From NCBI GenBank assembly GCA_022478985.1, contig JAKSZP010018534.1:1-64000 (forward strand): a stretch of 64,000 nucleotides of DNA. The letters run 5' to 3'. The position numbers and the translations under genes were made by a program. This document shows positions 32,905 through 45,500 of this stretch, piece after piece (the stretch's first letter is position 1; the number at the start of each line of letters is the position of its first letter). This DNA comes from Massospora cicadina. Taxonomy: Eukaryota; Entomophthoromycota; Entomophthoromycetes; Entomophthorales; Entomophthoraceae. Under the pieces are notes generated by a model. That model searched no databases. It worked only from the letters and a program-made list of their open reading frames with translations, and was not told where the DNA came from.

Positions 32905-35157
32905 TTAAACCTGCTGCTGTGAGGCGGCTAGTTTTGAGTCCTTTAGCTTGACTAATAGCTGCAATCCGTGAGGAGCGTCGAGGGTTCTGAGGGGAAGGAG
33001 AGGGTGGGGGGCGGAGGACCCACTAAGCCAGCCTAGGATGCTGCCCCCGCTCCGTTGCAGGGGAAGGACCTGAGGGTGCTCAGTAGTGACCTCCGCGGTG
33101 TCCCCATTTGATGAGTCTGAGTCAATATTCACTTCCTCCAACACTGCAAAGGATCCTCGCGAAATGGACTGTGGGGTTGGGGTAGGACTCTTTGAGGTGG
33201 CACTTCTACCTCAGGCCGCGGGTTGCCAGTCCATGCTGGTGGGCATAGCTCCATTGGGAGCTGAGGGTTGATGCGATAAATCGCTGGTGGAGGTTGGTGG
33301 GGGTGCCGCGGAGCCCTGAGTGAGGGTGGCTGACGAGGGGCACCCTGTGGGAGATGCCTTGCGCTTGGTGAGAGAGGGAGTTGACTCTGGGAGATTGGAG
33401 GGGGTGCCCACTGGAAGGGGGCATGAGCGCGAAGGTATCCCATACCAATAGTGGGGTTAGCTGTTTCAACTGCTAGGCGTAAGGCCTCAGGGGACAGGTC
33501 TTTAATGGGAATCCATTGTGTGGGTTGTGGAATTGCTGCTGCAGCCACGAGGGATCGTTTTTGGCCTGTTTTAGGCCCCTGGGTGGTGGCTAAGAGGGCT
33601 TGTTTTGAGCTGTGCAGCCACTATACAAGTGTCCAAGGGCGTTACATCATGAGCACCGGGGGCGCGCCTGATCAGGGTCGACAAAAAAGATCTCAGGGCA
33701 TGCTCCAACTACCGCCACACGAGGAATAATCTCAATATTACGGGATACAGTGGGGGAGGGGATGAACGACGCCCTAGCAGTGCGAGCTCTTTGAGTGGGA
33801 GCATAGTAAGAGGGGACGCTAAAGTCCACTGAAAGAACAGACCCAAACTCCATTAAACCACGATGGAGCTCCAGTTTAAGAGACTCAGGATCAACAGTCG
33901 TTGGTAGGTTGGAAAAAGTAAACCACGAAATTCTCCAGGTGAGAGCATGTGCGAGAGATGCAAAGAGATCCACGCGGAATAATGACCTGGAGGGTGGCAG
34001 CATGGTCAGCAAGGGCAGCTTCAGTGTAGCCCACATCGATGTAGTGGCCCTCCACTGATTCATGGATGGTGGTGTTAATTGGGAATGTCTCCGCAATCGC
34101 TGCAAAGTATGAGAAGTAATCCTCCGTATAGAATTCAACAGGGTTATGACCATAATAAAGGTGAATTGCATGGGAGAGGGTTGAGCGAGGTAGAGCTTTT
34201 TGCGCTCTAGTTTCGGCCCATTTCTTCTTAACATCAGCAATAAACACCACTTCATGGGGATCAGCTTTGGGTAGCGTTGGTGCCAGAGGTTTTTCCACGC
34301 CCCAGTGGCTCCTTTGGTACGTTTGTGTTTGCTTTCGGCTGCAATTGCGGGTTGAGTGTGAGCTGGTGGTTTAGACATATTTTGCGGAGTTCCCTTGTTT
34401 CTGGAATGTTACAGCAGTTGCTGGCATCGTATTAAATTGAGGGGCGGATTGTTGGCCCTCGCTAAATTGGGGAGGCCTATCCAGATTGGAATTAACTCCA
34501 GCCAATTGGGAGGAGGGCGATGTTTCATCACCATCCCAATCTATTTGGGTAAATTCAGCCCGAGTATTTGCTGTGATTTCGTGGGCAAAACTCACTGGCT
34601 GATTGGTGAATTGGTCGTTTTCAGCATATGGAGATAAAGTGCCGACTTGAGAAGTGCCAATTACGGGGTTTAAATGGGACGGGTGAGATTGGAACTGGTG
34701 TGAAGTTCCAAAATCCAAACCATTTGAATCCTCATTGGGAAGAGTAGATTGTCCAAATTTGGTGCCTAGTGAACCAGAATGTGCGGCTAATCCAACCTTA
34801 CATCTGAGGGTTTGGGGGCCAGGTAGCTGGGTATCGCCCCTCATGGAGGGAGCCAGAAACACGGCGTCAGCATTAATAGATGGGGCTGAATTAGCTGAAT
34901 CAATGGGGGAGGTGAATGCCTGGATGGGATGAGTTGCATTCAACTGAGCAGACGCCATTAAAACAGCGTGGGTGATGGCCTCCTTGGTTGAAGGGGGCCC
35001 AGCGGGTTGGTGGGAGGCAGCGCACACAGAGCTGTTAGGCGTGCAGGTTGCATAAGTGCGATCAAGTGAACTGGCGCTAGTTGAAGTAGCTCCAGGTTGG
35101 GGGTGGTGCTGGCTCGTTTGGCAGGGCCTGCGGGTTCTTTTGCGAGGTTTCCCGCCA
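32905..35157 (-). pseudogene. LINE 2 ORF1: RNA-binding protein with interrupted knuckle
   Basis: Start chosen at 35157 (MAGNLAKEPAGPAKRAST). The N-terminal third is rich in Ser, Pro, Gln and Asn and looks disordered. The central part (about 34300-33650) is read over two frames and holds VVFIADVKKKWAETRAQK, HAIHLYYGHNPVEFY and SWFTFSNLP, then FGSVLSVDFSVPS, consistent with a folded RNA-binding domain. Near 33650 is a zinc knuckle C-S-stop-C-NALGH-LYSG-C, perfect in spacing but with TGA inside it. A proline-rich C-terminal region (33129-33548) follows, ending near 32905 just before ORF2. About three frameshifts and the TGA disable it. Confidence 0.8.
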
Positions 35158-35268
35158 TATTTGCTAATGGTTTTCGTAAATCTCTTTAGTGGAGCTAAAT
35201 TTCAGGCTGAATTGATTTTTAAAAAGTGATGCTTAGCAGAAAGAGAAAAATATCCCCACATACAAGCC

Positions 35269-35680
35269 TTACATCACATGATAAGTTGAATCAAACTGTT
35301 ACTAATAATCTGGATAATAAATAAACTTGAAATTCACCCAGATTATTAATGATGTTTGATTAATTGATTAATTAATTAATTGATTTTATCAATAGGGCTG
35401 GTTTTTTCATTACTGGGCGATAGTAGCTTACCCTCCCAGTGGAATCTGTTTGAGATTGGTAGTATCCTGTTGGGATTTCTCTCTAATTCAGAGTTCATAC
35501 TATCAAAATTTTATTATGACGTGATCTGAGATCTCTGAAACCTCTCTCTAACCCATCATGCTAAGCCAACTTGCCCAAATTAGAGCTCCCCCAGAGGCTT
35601 ATCTTCTTATCAATTTCTAGGCTTCCTCCTGATTTTCTTATACTCAGTTATATTTAGGTGAGCACCCTCCTTAGAGGTAG
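35269..35680. other. AT-rich spacer
   Basis: No gene seen. It contains a short run of ATTA/TTAATTGA repeats at about 35355-35390. It would have been joined to 29256 before LINE 2 inserted. Confidence 0.45.
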
Positions 35681-37100
35681 TTGAAAGTTTGTTCTTCAGT
35701 TTTCCCTTTCTTTTTAAATAAACCAATTTGTTCAGAGTTACGTACCATGGATTCCGCGCTTCTTTTGTCTCTCCTTGTATTACTGGTATCAAGCAATGCG
35801 CACCAAAATTTGCATATCAATCCAAGACTTTATAGAGTGTACAATGCAATTTGCCAAGCCAACAGTTCTCCGCAATTTTACAAGATATAATATACCTTGT
35901 CTTTCCCAATCCAGTCTATTGAATGTCGTGCACACAGCAAAGGCCATAAACAATAAGAGTACCCTGCTGATCCTACACAAATTCAGCGTAATCTGTCCAT
36001 TCTATCCACATACTATCCTAATATGTTATCTCATATTAATAAATATCTGCAAAAGTCTGAGGGCTTGTCGCCCTCTCTGCATCTCCCACCCATTGGAGTT
36101 GCCCAGTAAAACCCGCGGTTGCCTATCACAGCCTCCTGGTTTATTATGGGGTCCAATAGTATGCTATTAAATTAATTATCTACTCACATTAGTATTCTAG
36201 CACCCCACCTAAAAATCACTAGTTTGGCTAAACCCTTGGCATGCTGGACTATTCTTGGGCGCTAATGCAACCTAGTTATATGACCAGTCTTCTTTATGTT
36301 AGCTTAAACTATTACATAGTAAATTGGCCAATAATCCTGGTGTTTTCCACCCTTATTTCTGGGTTGGGTGAGGCGTTATTCTGCCTCTCTGTTAGGAATC
36401 TTCATCTATACTATATTTCCAATCTTATTTCCTTTGTTAGAAAGCGCAGGGGGTTTACCAATGAATCCTATCTGGTCATCTAGTCAGGGAGAGAAAGTTG
36501 ATTTTCTTAAAAGAATCAGGAATGGCTTGTCAGTTACCAATAGGCCACTTCTCACCTTGACTTCTTATTCCAAAGCCTTTTTATTTTTTATGTCCCACTT
36601 ATGAGGATCAGGCTTAGTTCACCTTTCAATTGCATTCTGTTCTTGTACAAGCAAGTTCACTGTGCAGGCGCTACTGGCACAGGGATGGCTGGCAATTTTA
36701 TGACCTTAAAATCTCACAAGCACTAGACCTGGACACTGATGTGGCCTCCAATAATATTCGCATTTTCTCAACCCATGAAGTGTCACATTGTGTATCAGCT
36801 GGTACTAAGCTTTGCGCATAGTTTTTGCTTCTGCAATCATTTCTCAAATGTCTCTGATTTGTTATATACTGTAACCTTTGGTGTTAGTTGGTGGCATCGC
36901 TAACAGGAGGTTATTAAGTTGGGCAGTAATTCCCTCTCCTTCACCAATATTGAGCTCAGTGGGGAATTCCCATCAAATTGCCCTTCCTCCTGAGAAATCC
37001 CTGAGCTCTATATTAACTCCCACCCCTCTTTCCGTAGACCTTCCACCAGATTTCCTTTTTTTCTTGCCCCATATGAAGTATATGACATAATCCTATCCAC
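35681..37100 (+). pseudogene. Unidentified coding-like remnant upstream of an RT fragment
   Basis: Several overlapping plus-strand frames of 60-130 codons follow each other (35681-36170, 36241-36604, 36630-36821, 36878-37090), with protein-like stretches such as QANSSPQFYKI, SQGEKVDFLKRIRNGLSVTNRPLLTL, WHRDGWQFYDLKISQALDLD and RIFSTHEVSHCVSAG. The RT fragment at 37281 is downstream in the same orientation, so this may be the gag or N-terminal part of that element. I recognise no family. The call rests on frame density and context. Confidence 0.3.
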
Positions 37101-37280
37101 TAGGTCACCTATCTAACTTTTGTATGATCTAGTATTTCAATTGATGGCAAACCTTGTCAAAATAAACTTTATATTTATGATTCTACACAGAGGAAGAGAA
37201 AATTTCACTAGATGTATGGCTGTACAATATTAAGGCGAAGGGTTTATAAATAATTCACCCCCATTGCTTCTTTGTTGTCT

Positions 37281-37750
37281 TCAAATTGAAGGAAAATGGA
37301 ACCCTTCAGCCATTCGTTGATTATGTGAATGCCAATGTGACAGTCACAGACCCATACCCTCCCACTGAAACAATCTATATCCTAGGCAATCGCAAAGTTG
37401 CATTTTTCTCTAAGATTGATTTAAAAAAGCCCCTTTAATCAATTAAGAGTCTAATATGGCCAAGAATGGCTCCCAGCTATCACCAATAGATGGGGAATCT
37501 ATCAGTTCAGAGTATAGCCACTTGGTTTTAAGTATGCGCCGGTAACCTTTCAGCCTCAAAAATGATTTCCTGGTTGATTTCCACTTCCCCTGCACGGTTG
37601 CCTATATTTATAACATCCTACTTTTTCTCTAATAATGAGCAACACGCCAAAGATATGGAATTTTTAATGGCTGCCATCCACAAGGCGTTCTTTGTAAAGC
37701 CTTCTAAATGCGAATTTACTCATTAAGAGGTGACCTAATTTATGTAACAT
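37281..37750 (+). pseudogene. Ty3/gypsy RT fragment of a different lineage
   Basis: Reads ENGTLQPFVDYVNANVTVTD, PYPP, GNRKVAFFSKIDLKKP, a GFKYAPVTFQP-like block, then VKPSKCEFTH. These match the gypsy RT order (K-DG-x-RPCVDYR, KIDL, PSKCEF), but the wording differs from elements A, B, C, D, O and P. Stops and frameshifts are present. It ends just before the N LTR at 37840, and no LTR could be linked to it. Confidence 0.75.
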
Positions 37751-37839
37751 AGTTTAAAGGATAATAAAGAGGTTCCCCCATGTAATAGGAAGCAAATTAA
37801 TTCTAAAAAACCCCAAAAACCCAAAAACAACTCCATAGC

Positions 37840-38952
37840 TGTTGAGAAATCAGTATGCCACATAATCAATCATAATCAAGTATAAAATTATCTGCTTTAT
37901 ACTCTAAGGGTAAATTACCATAGTAGATAAAGAGTTATCATATGACATTAGCTAATTTCGGTTGTTATTTCTTTTAGGATGTTGATTGTTTTGTTTTGAT
38001 TTGATTTAACTAAATTAACTCATGTTATGTTAAGAAGGGTTCCTGGCAATGATGCACAAACAGTTTTTTATAATATAATATTTTTTAAGTTAATTATCTT
38101 TTATGAATCAATTAAGGTTTGTTGCCTATCAAATAAGATTATATTGTTAGTTGCTGGTCATTGACAACGATTTTTGGTAGCAAATTGCGGTTAACCTTTG
38201 GGCAACGCGACCTGCTGTTAGTGGATGAAGGGTCTCATTCCTTAAACAGGTTGCTAGATTAATGAGGAAATATTGTGGGGTGCATAAATACTTTGGGACA
38301 TGTTCATTTTATGCTCCACCCAAGATGGGGAAGGTTCAAGTCGTTGGTTTAAACTGACTAGACAAGTGAAGTAAATCATCAATTTAAATGACTCCAGAGG
38401 GTAAATGACTCCAGAGGGCTAATTTATTCTTGACAGCTGCCACTCATATGGGGGCTTCAACAGACAAGTTGGGCGTCATATTTCCCTTATAAAACTTCTT
38501 GTTTTTAATAAAGCAGTAATTATCAGGTCAAATTGGAATAACATTTAATTAGTTTTGAATTCTATATTGTATACTCTTGAAATTAGTTTTAAAGAAAAAG
38601 CTTTTCTCTTAACTTAGTCATCTGAAAATTCTTGGTATTAGAGTTGAAAATAAAGGTACCCTTGTCCAAGTAGTTATTAATTACTTTAGAGGAAGATACA
38701 AAGGAAGAAGTTTCCTTGCTTTCCATAGGTACCTTTTTTTTAGTACTAGATGGTCCCAACTTTCCATAGGTACCTTCAAGGACTAGAAGTAAAAGCGTTA
38801 ACACATGTCTAGCGTTGAAGACAATACTCAACTTGGTTGGGAAGAGCTCAACTCACACAAAAGTCTCCAAACTATTTTTAAACCATTCAATTATTATCAA
38901 CAATCATTTCAACGCATACCTTGAAACTGTCAGAAAATCTAAAAAAGTTACA
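37840..38952 (+). repeat. 5' LTR of element N, with micro-insertion 2
   Basis: Starts TGTTGAGAAATCAGTATG, similar to TGTTGGGATTTCAATATG of JK, and ends AAAAAGTTACA before the primer-binding site. It is the most diverged of the alpha LTRs. Confidence 0.7.
38734..38760 (-). mobile_element. Micro-insertion 2: 27-bp LINE 2 3' end with A8 tail
   Basis: On the minus strand it is GTTGGGACCATCTAGTACT plus eight A. It is identical to the LINE 2 end except for one extra A. Flanked by TTTCCATAGGTACC at 38720-38733 and 38761-38774. Confidence 0.9.
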
Positions 38953-38954
38953 TC

Positions 38955-38972
38955 TGGTGCTCACTACAGGGG
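38955..38972 (+). promoter_or_regulatory. Primer-binding site of element N
   Basis: TGGTGCTCACTACAGGGG, two bases after the LTR end. Identical to B, C and O although the LTRs are unrelated. Confidence 0.8.
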
Positions 38973-39016
38973 TAGTTGAGTTTTAGGCCAAGATTAGGAA
39001 GAGAAGTTTCAGCACA

Positions 39017-40586
39017 ATGTCTTACAAGGACAAACTCCAGAAACTGTGGACATAATTGGAAGCTGTGATCAAGAATACGCTGAACTTGTTATCATAAGCC
39101 AATCTAAAAAATTTGGACGAGCGAGTGATGAAAGCTAAGGAGAAATAGAACATGTTGCAAAAGTAAAAATTATGTTTATGGAAAAAAAACCTCATTGAAA
39201 AAGTTTGAGCTCTAAAAAATCAAAGTTTTACTGTTCACAAAAAACTGAAAGGTAAGCGGATAAGGAATGCTTTCACCAAATTCAGGAATAAGTAGCGCAG
39301 ATCCTAAAGTGCTTACAAGAACTCAAAATCCACAAGTTTGATTGCGCACAGATGTATGTAAATGAAGCAGACAACATTTTACATAACAGTTCAGCTGGGA
39401 AAGTACACCCTCAATAATATGCCTTGAGCTTTCTCTGCAATTTCAGAGATGACTCACAAAGATACCCCTATCAATAGTTGGGTTTCTGAGCAGGAATCTT
39501 CTACCACAGTAGCAACAGAATAATTTTTCATACACCAAAATCACCTATGCTTCAATGGGATAGTTCTTCAGCACTTTTCAGCTTATTCAAGATGATAATG
39601 TTTGGAAATGGGGACTGACAAAAAGCAGTAACATTATGAAATGCTTAACTATCTGTCAAAATCTGTGGTCCCATATCAATTGGAACAAATGAACATATAC
39701 TGATGCTAAAGAAACAATTATGACTTAATTTGGTAGTCCTTCGTGGATGGCTAACCAAAGACAGGAGTTTATGGGATTTAATTCAAGAAGGATGATTAAT
39801 TTAGCCACTTTCGCCGACCATTTTTCCCAGAAGCAATAAAATTCTGGTTGGTGCAAAAATTCTATCAGATTTAGATGCATGTACAGCAATGCAAACAGCA
39901 CTTTGCCCTACAAAGATTTGCACTTTGCTATAGTTTAGGCACTTGTAAATCAAACTTTTACATTATGGATGGTGGAGTATCTCAAGATGCTAGGAGCAAC
40001 ATGTGAAGCTCCTCACTGAACCTTCAAAGCCGTTCATGCCAGAACTCAGAATAAAGTGAAAATTACTGAGCCTAATAATGAACTCCTGAATTGAGTCATA
40101 ACAGTAAATAATCCAAAAAGACCAAAAATACGGTTAAACCCCAAACTGCTGCCACCAATGTAGAAATCTTGGGCATGTAGTCGCTCAATATTGGTACAAG
40201 AAGCCTTAAAAGCAAGTAACTCTGATCCAGGCTAAATAGAAGGAAACTAATCAAGTATTGGGAAAAAGGGTCAGCTGTTTAGATATGGAACAATATAGCA
40301 CTGTGATTGATCAATTTTTTCCATGTCATATTTAAAGATGATTTGTATAATTTCTGATATACTCGTAGATGAAGATACATTTGGTCCACTCTACCAGGTG
40401 GATAATTTGAATTATAATATAATCATCCAAGAAAATTTTAAGGGTATAGACCCTGAAATCATGAAAGAATTTTTCTCAGCCATATACCCTTCAGTTAGCA
40501 TAGAAGAACAAAACTGTTGAAAGCACTGAAGAAATACTCAAAATAAAACTTGACAATGCTTGTGTTTCTTCCCTATTGGTGCAGTC
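39017..40586 (+). pseudogene. gag and start of pol of element N
   Basis: The ATG at 39017 opens MSYKDKLQKLWT, matching MSYKSELIKLWT of JK at 56639. Coiled-coil-like Lys-rich sequence follows, then capsid wording (NYLSKSVVPYQLEQM) with many stops. At about 40155-40200 a knuckle reads C-H-Q-C-RNLG-H-VVAQ-Y, the last Cys replaced by Tyr. A final 65-codon frame (40323-40520) lies in the expected protease region, but I see no D-T/S-G. Element O interrupts at 40587. Confidence 0.65.
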
Positions 40587-41311
40587 TGTTGGAAAATTAC
40601 AAGTCTTATATTGTGAGAAGAGCGTTTCAGAGGTGAATAATAATAATATTGGCCAAAAGACCCTGGCCAATTCTCAGTGAAACCCCTCAAATTGGGGTAA
40701 TTTTTTTATAAATACGTCTCATTTAAATAGCACGAGTTTTGGTAGTCAGATTTCACTGACCATGCGGTAGAATCAGATGAGTCCATCCAAGGTTCCTCCC
40801 CAGACCACTTGCAGTTTAATTCACACACCTAAGCGGAGAGCACCCCCTTTTATAGGGTTGGAGGGTCCCACTAGAGCAAATATTTTCCTGTCCATTGATT
40901 ATGTAAATTATATTAAATCCTCACCTCACGGACTTGTATTACCTGCCATCAACCCTCCATCAGCCATAAAATCAAAGTGAAGTGAGTCTCAAGAGCTATG
41001 ATAGGTTGAAACTCAATATTCCCTAATTAGGCTATTCCTAGCCTAATATGAAAATCAAGCCTCAATACAAATTAGATACTAAGCATCTAGATATCAAGAG
41101 GGTTTGCTTTTTACCCCTCCCGTTGAATATTGTAAAAACTTAAAAATCAACATTTTTTATTATTAAAGTTGTCATATTCTAATAAAAAGTGTCCAAAAAC
41201 CCCTAAAAATATTAATTTAGCAGTACATAGTGTTACTTCTCCTGCCACAAACTTTTTGAAATTCAGGGTTCCAAAGCACCTGCGAGCATCTAAAACCCCT
41301 GAATTTCACCA
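40587..41311 (+). repeat. 5' LTR of element O
   Basis: Starts TGTTGGAAAATTACAAGTC and ends GAATTTCACCA. It matches 46268-46982 along its length. Confidence 0.92.
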
Positions 41312-41313
41312 AA

Positions 41314-41331
41314 TGGTGCTCACTACAGGGG
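41314..41331 (+). promoter_or_regulatory. Primer-binding site of element O
   Basis: TGGTGCTCACTACAGGGG, two bases after the LTR end. Confidence 0.8.
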
Positions 41332-41361
41332 CCCTGTACACCACAAATCTTCTGTTCAAAC

Positions 41362-42500
41362 ATGACAACTGCGCCTAAATCTAAGTTAGCTGCGTTAGAA
41401 CAACAGCTAGCTAATGCTTTGTCTCGCCTTAAAAGGCTTGAGCATTTTTCTTCCCAAGGCTTTTAAGGGGCCTCCCCTACCATCCATAAAACCCCTCTCC
41501 GAGATAAGTTTACACCTGGTAAGGGCGGTATTGCCTCCTTTCTTTATATATGAATCAGTTATGGAAGGAGCGACTGACCAGCAAAAACTCAGGTACATCC
41601 TCCCCTTCTTAAGTCATATGGCTCAAGAGATAAAGGTTCTTAACATGGTCAACCTCAACACCTGGGCGGAGGTTAGCAAGCGCTTAATGATGAATTTGGA
41701 TCCACACAGAGCTTGCAAAATCAAAAGCATGACTTTAGTGCCTTAGTTTGCAAGAGGAAAAATTGATCCCCTCTTTTGTTGAGCGATTTTATAGTGAAGC
41801 TCAACCTCTGTTGCTGGCAAAAATGCTACCTCTAGATGGTACCATTGCTGCTATTTGTCTTGTTTAAACCTCATCCCTCTTTGGCGCTGTATACTACTTC
41901 AGTCAAGAGCACCTTCAAAATGTACGAAATATTAAGGAGGCCTTGTTAGTGGTGGCCAACTATTATGAAATTGAATCGACGCAAGGAGCTCTGAAAAAAG
42001 AACTATTTCAACCCATCTAGCCCCTTTATGGCTGTCTCTCTTGGGAACCCTGCTCATGTGGAGATGCCACACTGAGTTGCTCCTCCATCACATGAGGATA
42101 TTCAGAGGATACTGGAAGTGATGGGACAGAGCTCTCATCCTGCATTGGTTCCAAAAGCTCCACCATCAAAGGCAGCTATCACTCATCCTTGCTCTCCTCC
42201 TCTTTCAGAGCAGTCTTCCAAGGTGGTTCAAATGTCCCGTACCTCCAAGCCGCTGTCACTATCTCTCTCAACCTTTTCTCCGGCCATCTCTAGCTCAAAA
42301 TCTGTAGCCATGGGGCAGCCCAAAGCCCTATATCAAAGGCTAAATGTAGAGCCATAACAATAAAAGCGTCTACTCAATAAGTTAACTGGGTAAATGAGCG
42401 CCTTCAGGTCTCTCCTACAACAAAGGAAGCTATGAACTTACCTCACAACCAATGGAATCCCTGAAGTGCATTGATAACCCTCTGACGACGAGTATGAAGG
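41362..42500 (+). pseudogene. gag of element O
   Basis: The ATG at 41362 starts MTTAPKSKLAALEQQLANAL, a heptad-like coiled coil, followed by LSRLKRLEHF and a stop. Later pieces in other frames include AEVSKRLMMNLDP (about 41670) and a Ser/Pro-rich linker (42118-42357). It retains the capsid-sized region that element C has lost. Multiple stops. Confidence 0.65.
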
Positions 42501-42518
42501 GGGTTTGAAGATATGGGT

Positions 42519-45500
42519 CATTATGTTTTAGGAGCCCCAGGTGAAGTGGAGGTACCTGACAGGTTGAACCCTGATAGAAAGACCATGGTTAAGATCTCCC
42601 GCCATTTTTTCTCCGCCAAGTGTTGAGAGGTTTTGAGGTCATTGACACTGCCAGTGACGCTGACCAGCTCATTGCCACATTGATTCGACCCACCCAGTGT
42701 GTGAATACCCTGCAGTATATCCAAGAGAATACCTTAAGATGTCCAAAATATTTGCCTCTGCTCTCCGTCCAAAGGAGGTCCTCGCTCTTTCCCCCAACTT
42801 GAGTAGAGCCTTAACCAAAGTTGAGGTCGTCATTAATGAAGTGCGGGTTAGGGCTATCCTTGACACTTGGTCCCCTGTGAACGTTGTCAACTAAGATCAT
42901 GTAAAAATTAAGCTGGCCCCTGACCTCAACTACAATCAAAAATCTGTTACCACAGGCCAAAACAATACCCACGCCTTTGGGCATACTCTTCTCTGACCAT
43001 GCGTTTCTGGGAAGCTCATCTTGTCAGCCCCAGCGGTGGCCTTGGCTAACAATAATATGATCTACTCATTGGTACCCAATTTATGCTTGAATATGGAGGG
43101 ATTATTAACTTAAAGTAGGGCTATATCTCCCTGCTTTACTATAAAGTTCCCCTGATTCTGACTAATGATGAGCTTATAAAAATGAGTATTCTTGCACAGT
43201 TGAGTATCCTTTTCCGCCTTATCCCTACATTACACCACGTAAGGACAAAATACAAAAATGTTGCCACAATCAGTGGACGCCTTTGAGGGAATCTTTTTGT
43301 GTGCTTCTGAAGAGGTTATAATTATTGCGGGTGAACAAAGGGTGAATGACACTAAGATTAACTCAAAAATCCCACACAACTACCTACTGCACCTAATCAG
43401 CAAAACGGAGTTAATCCTTTGGAGCCCAGAGTTTTGCCAGACGTACTAGAATCAGCTCATTAAGGACCAATCAACCTCCTGCTGTGAAATCTCACCAGGA
43501 AAGACATGGTCGTAAAAAAGCATCAAGAGATTGGAAGAGGCCTGCTGATTCCTCTTGAAGAAATAAAGCAAGTTCACTGTATTGGGTCTATGGCGGACTG
43601 GGCTTACCTAACGATCAGTCTTTATGTAACCTGCCTGCCGTTCAAGTCTCCCTTAAACTAACCCCAGCTGAGCTTGACAAAGTCCACACCCTGCTTGAGG
43701 CCTACAGTGACATTTTCTCCATATATGACACTGACTATGGGCACATGAAGGAGTGGACTAATAAAATTGATGTTGGGGATAATCACCCTATCTGCTCCTA
43801 CCCTACCGCAAATCCAAAGTTATGGAGCTACAGATGCAGACGGAGCTCAGACAGCTGCTGGACGCTGGGTTACTAGTGCCTTCTCAAAGCCCTTGGTTGT
43901 CCCCAACCTATTGACAACGAAGAAAAATGGAGGTCATTGGGTAGTGATGGACCACCGCAAATTAAACAACCTCACAAAGAAGGATAGTTACCCTATTTTC
44001 CGCATTGATGACGCTCTGGCTCAACTCTCTGGGTCTAACTTTAACTCCGCCATGGACTTAGCTAACGGGTACTGGCAGATGGACCTTTCTCCATAAGATC
44101 AGGAGAGTGTGCTCTTATCTGCAGCGAGGGTTTATTCCAACCCACTTGGCTACCTCAGGGGTTTTGTAATGCACCTGTTACTTTTCAGCGGGCAATGGAT
44201 TACATTCTCCAGAATCTTAAACTGAGCTGTGTGATTGTCTATCTTGATGACCTAACCATCTTCTCCAAGACTCTTAATGAGCACCTCATGCATCTAAAGG
44301 ATGTGTTCCAACGCTTGTGGGCATCTAATATCAGTCTGAAGCCCTCCAAATGCACGTTATTACAGAAGAAGTTGGATTTCCTTGGACATGTTATATCACA
44401 AGATGTAATACAACCACTACAAGATTAAGTCAAAGCTATATCCAAGTTGCGTGCCCCAAAAACCCTTCGCGACATCCAGGTATTCTTGGGCATGATGGGG
44501 TACTACCATTAATTTATTATAAAATTCTCCCAGCTTAGTGAGCCCCTTGTACGTCTCTTGCTAAGAACACTCCGTTCTAATGGGGTGCTGAACAAAGGGC
44601 CGCGTTTGAGACCCTGAAGGAGCTATTGCAAAAAAGGCATATTCTCCGTTACCATATGTTAAGCCTTTCATGTTGTTCACAGACGCCTCCAATTACGCGG
44701 TTGGAGAATATTGGCTCAGTCAGATGAAATGTGGTCGATCATCTCATGTCTTATTTTTGTAAGATACTCTCAAAGGCTGAGCGCAACTGCAGCGTCACTG
44801 AAAAGGAGTGCCTTACCATCTTACTTGCTGTGAAATACTATCACCCTTTTTTATATGTGACTTCATTTAAAGTTATTACTGACCACGCATCCTTGAAGAG
44901 GTTGCAGAATATGAAAGATCCTACTGGATGGTTGGCACGCTGTGCTTTGAAGCTCCAGCACTATGATATGACCATTGAGCACCGAGCTGGGATGCGCCAC
45001 ATGAATGTCAATGGATTGACCCGGCTGCCAGTCCTTCACTTAGACAATAGTGAAGTGGTGAGGTTACATGACCTCCTCAGGACTCCTGACGCGTGGGCTG
45101 ATGAAGACAAACCAGTGCAAAAGGTGCTAGCTCAGAACTCCCACAACACCAAGGTGAAGAGTGGGAGGTTATATAAGAAAGTCTGACTAAACTGGTTGCC
45201 TATCTAAGGCCATCAGAGCAAGTACCTGTGATCCTGGACTCTCACACTATCATGGCCATGGCGGAGTCCAAAAAATCTACAAGTGGGTTATAGAGCGATA
45301 TTACAGGGTGGGCATCATGGAGACCATAGCTAAAGTCCTGGTGTCGCATGTCTGCCCTGTAAAAAACAATCCAGCTTCATGACCCCGCTATCAGTAACAA
45401 CCTACGACGCCCCAACAACCCTTCCACACCATAAGTTTGATTTGGTAGGTCCTCTCCCTCAGACTACCAGGGGCAATTGTTATATTTTGGTAGTAATTGA

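Larger units (their letters stand above)
29271..35254 (-). mobile_element. LINE 2: full-length APE-type non-LTR retrotransposon, decayed
   Basis: About 6.0 kb on the minus strand. The 3' end is ACCATCTAGTACT followed by seven A (29271-29290 on the plus strand as T7). It is flanked by a 14-bp duplication CCCACATATAAGCC (29257-29270) and CCCACATACAAGCC (35255-35268) with one mismatch, so both ends are defined. It carries ORF1 with a zinc knuckle, and ORF2 with endonuclease, RT and C-terminal zinc-binding domain. Three much shorter copies of its 3' end occur elsewhere in the window. This copy is broken, so it was not their direct source unless they predate the breaks. Confidence 0.93.

Noticed and set aside
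29479..33271. Plus-strand frames of up to 121 codons opposite LINE 2
   Set aside because: Same reason: antisense shadows of ORF1 and ORF2.
35355..35390. Short ATTA/TTAATTGA repeats as a possible regulatory array
   Set aside because: Only a few AT-rich units in AT-rich DNA; no spacing or conservation supports a function.
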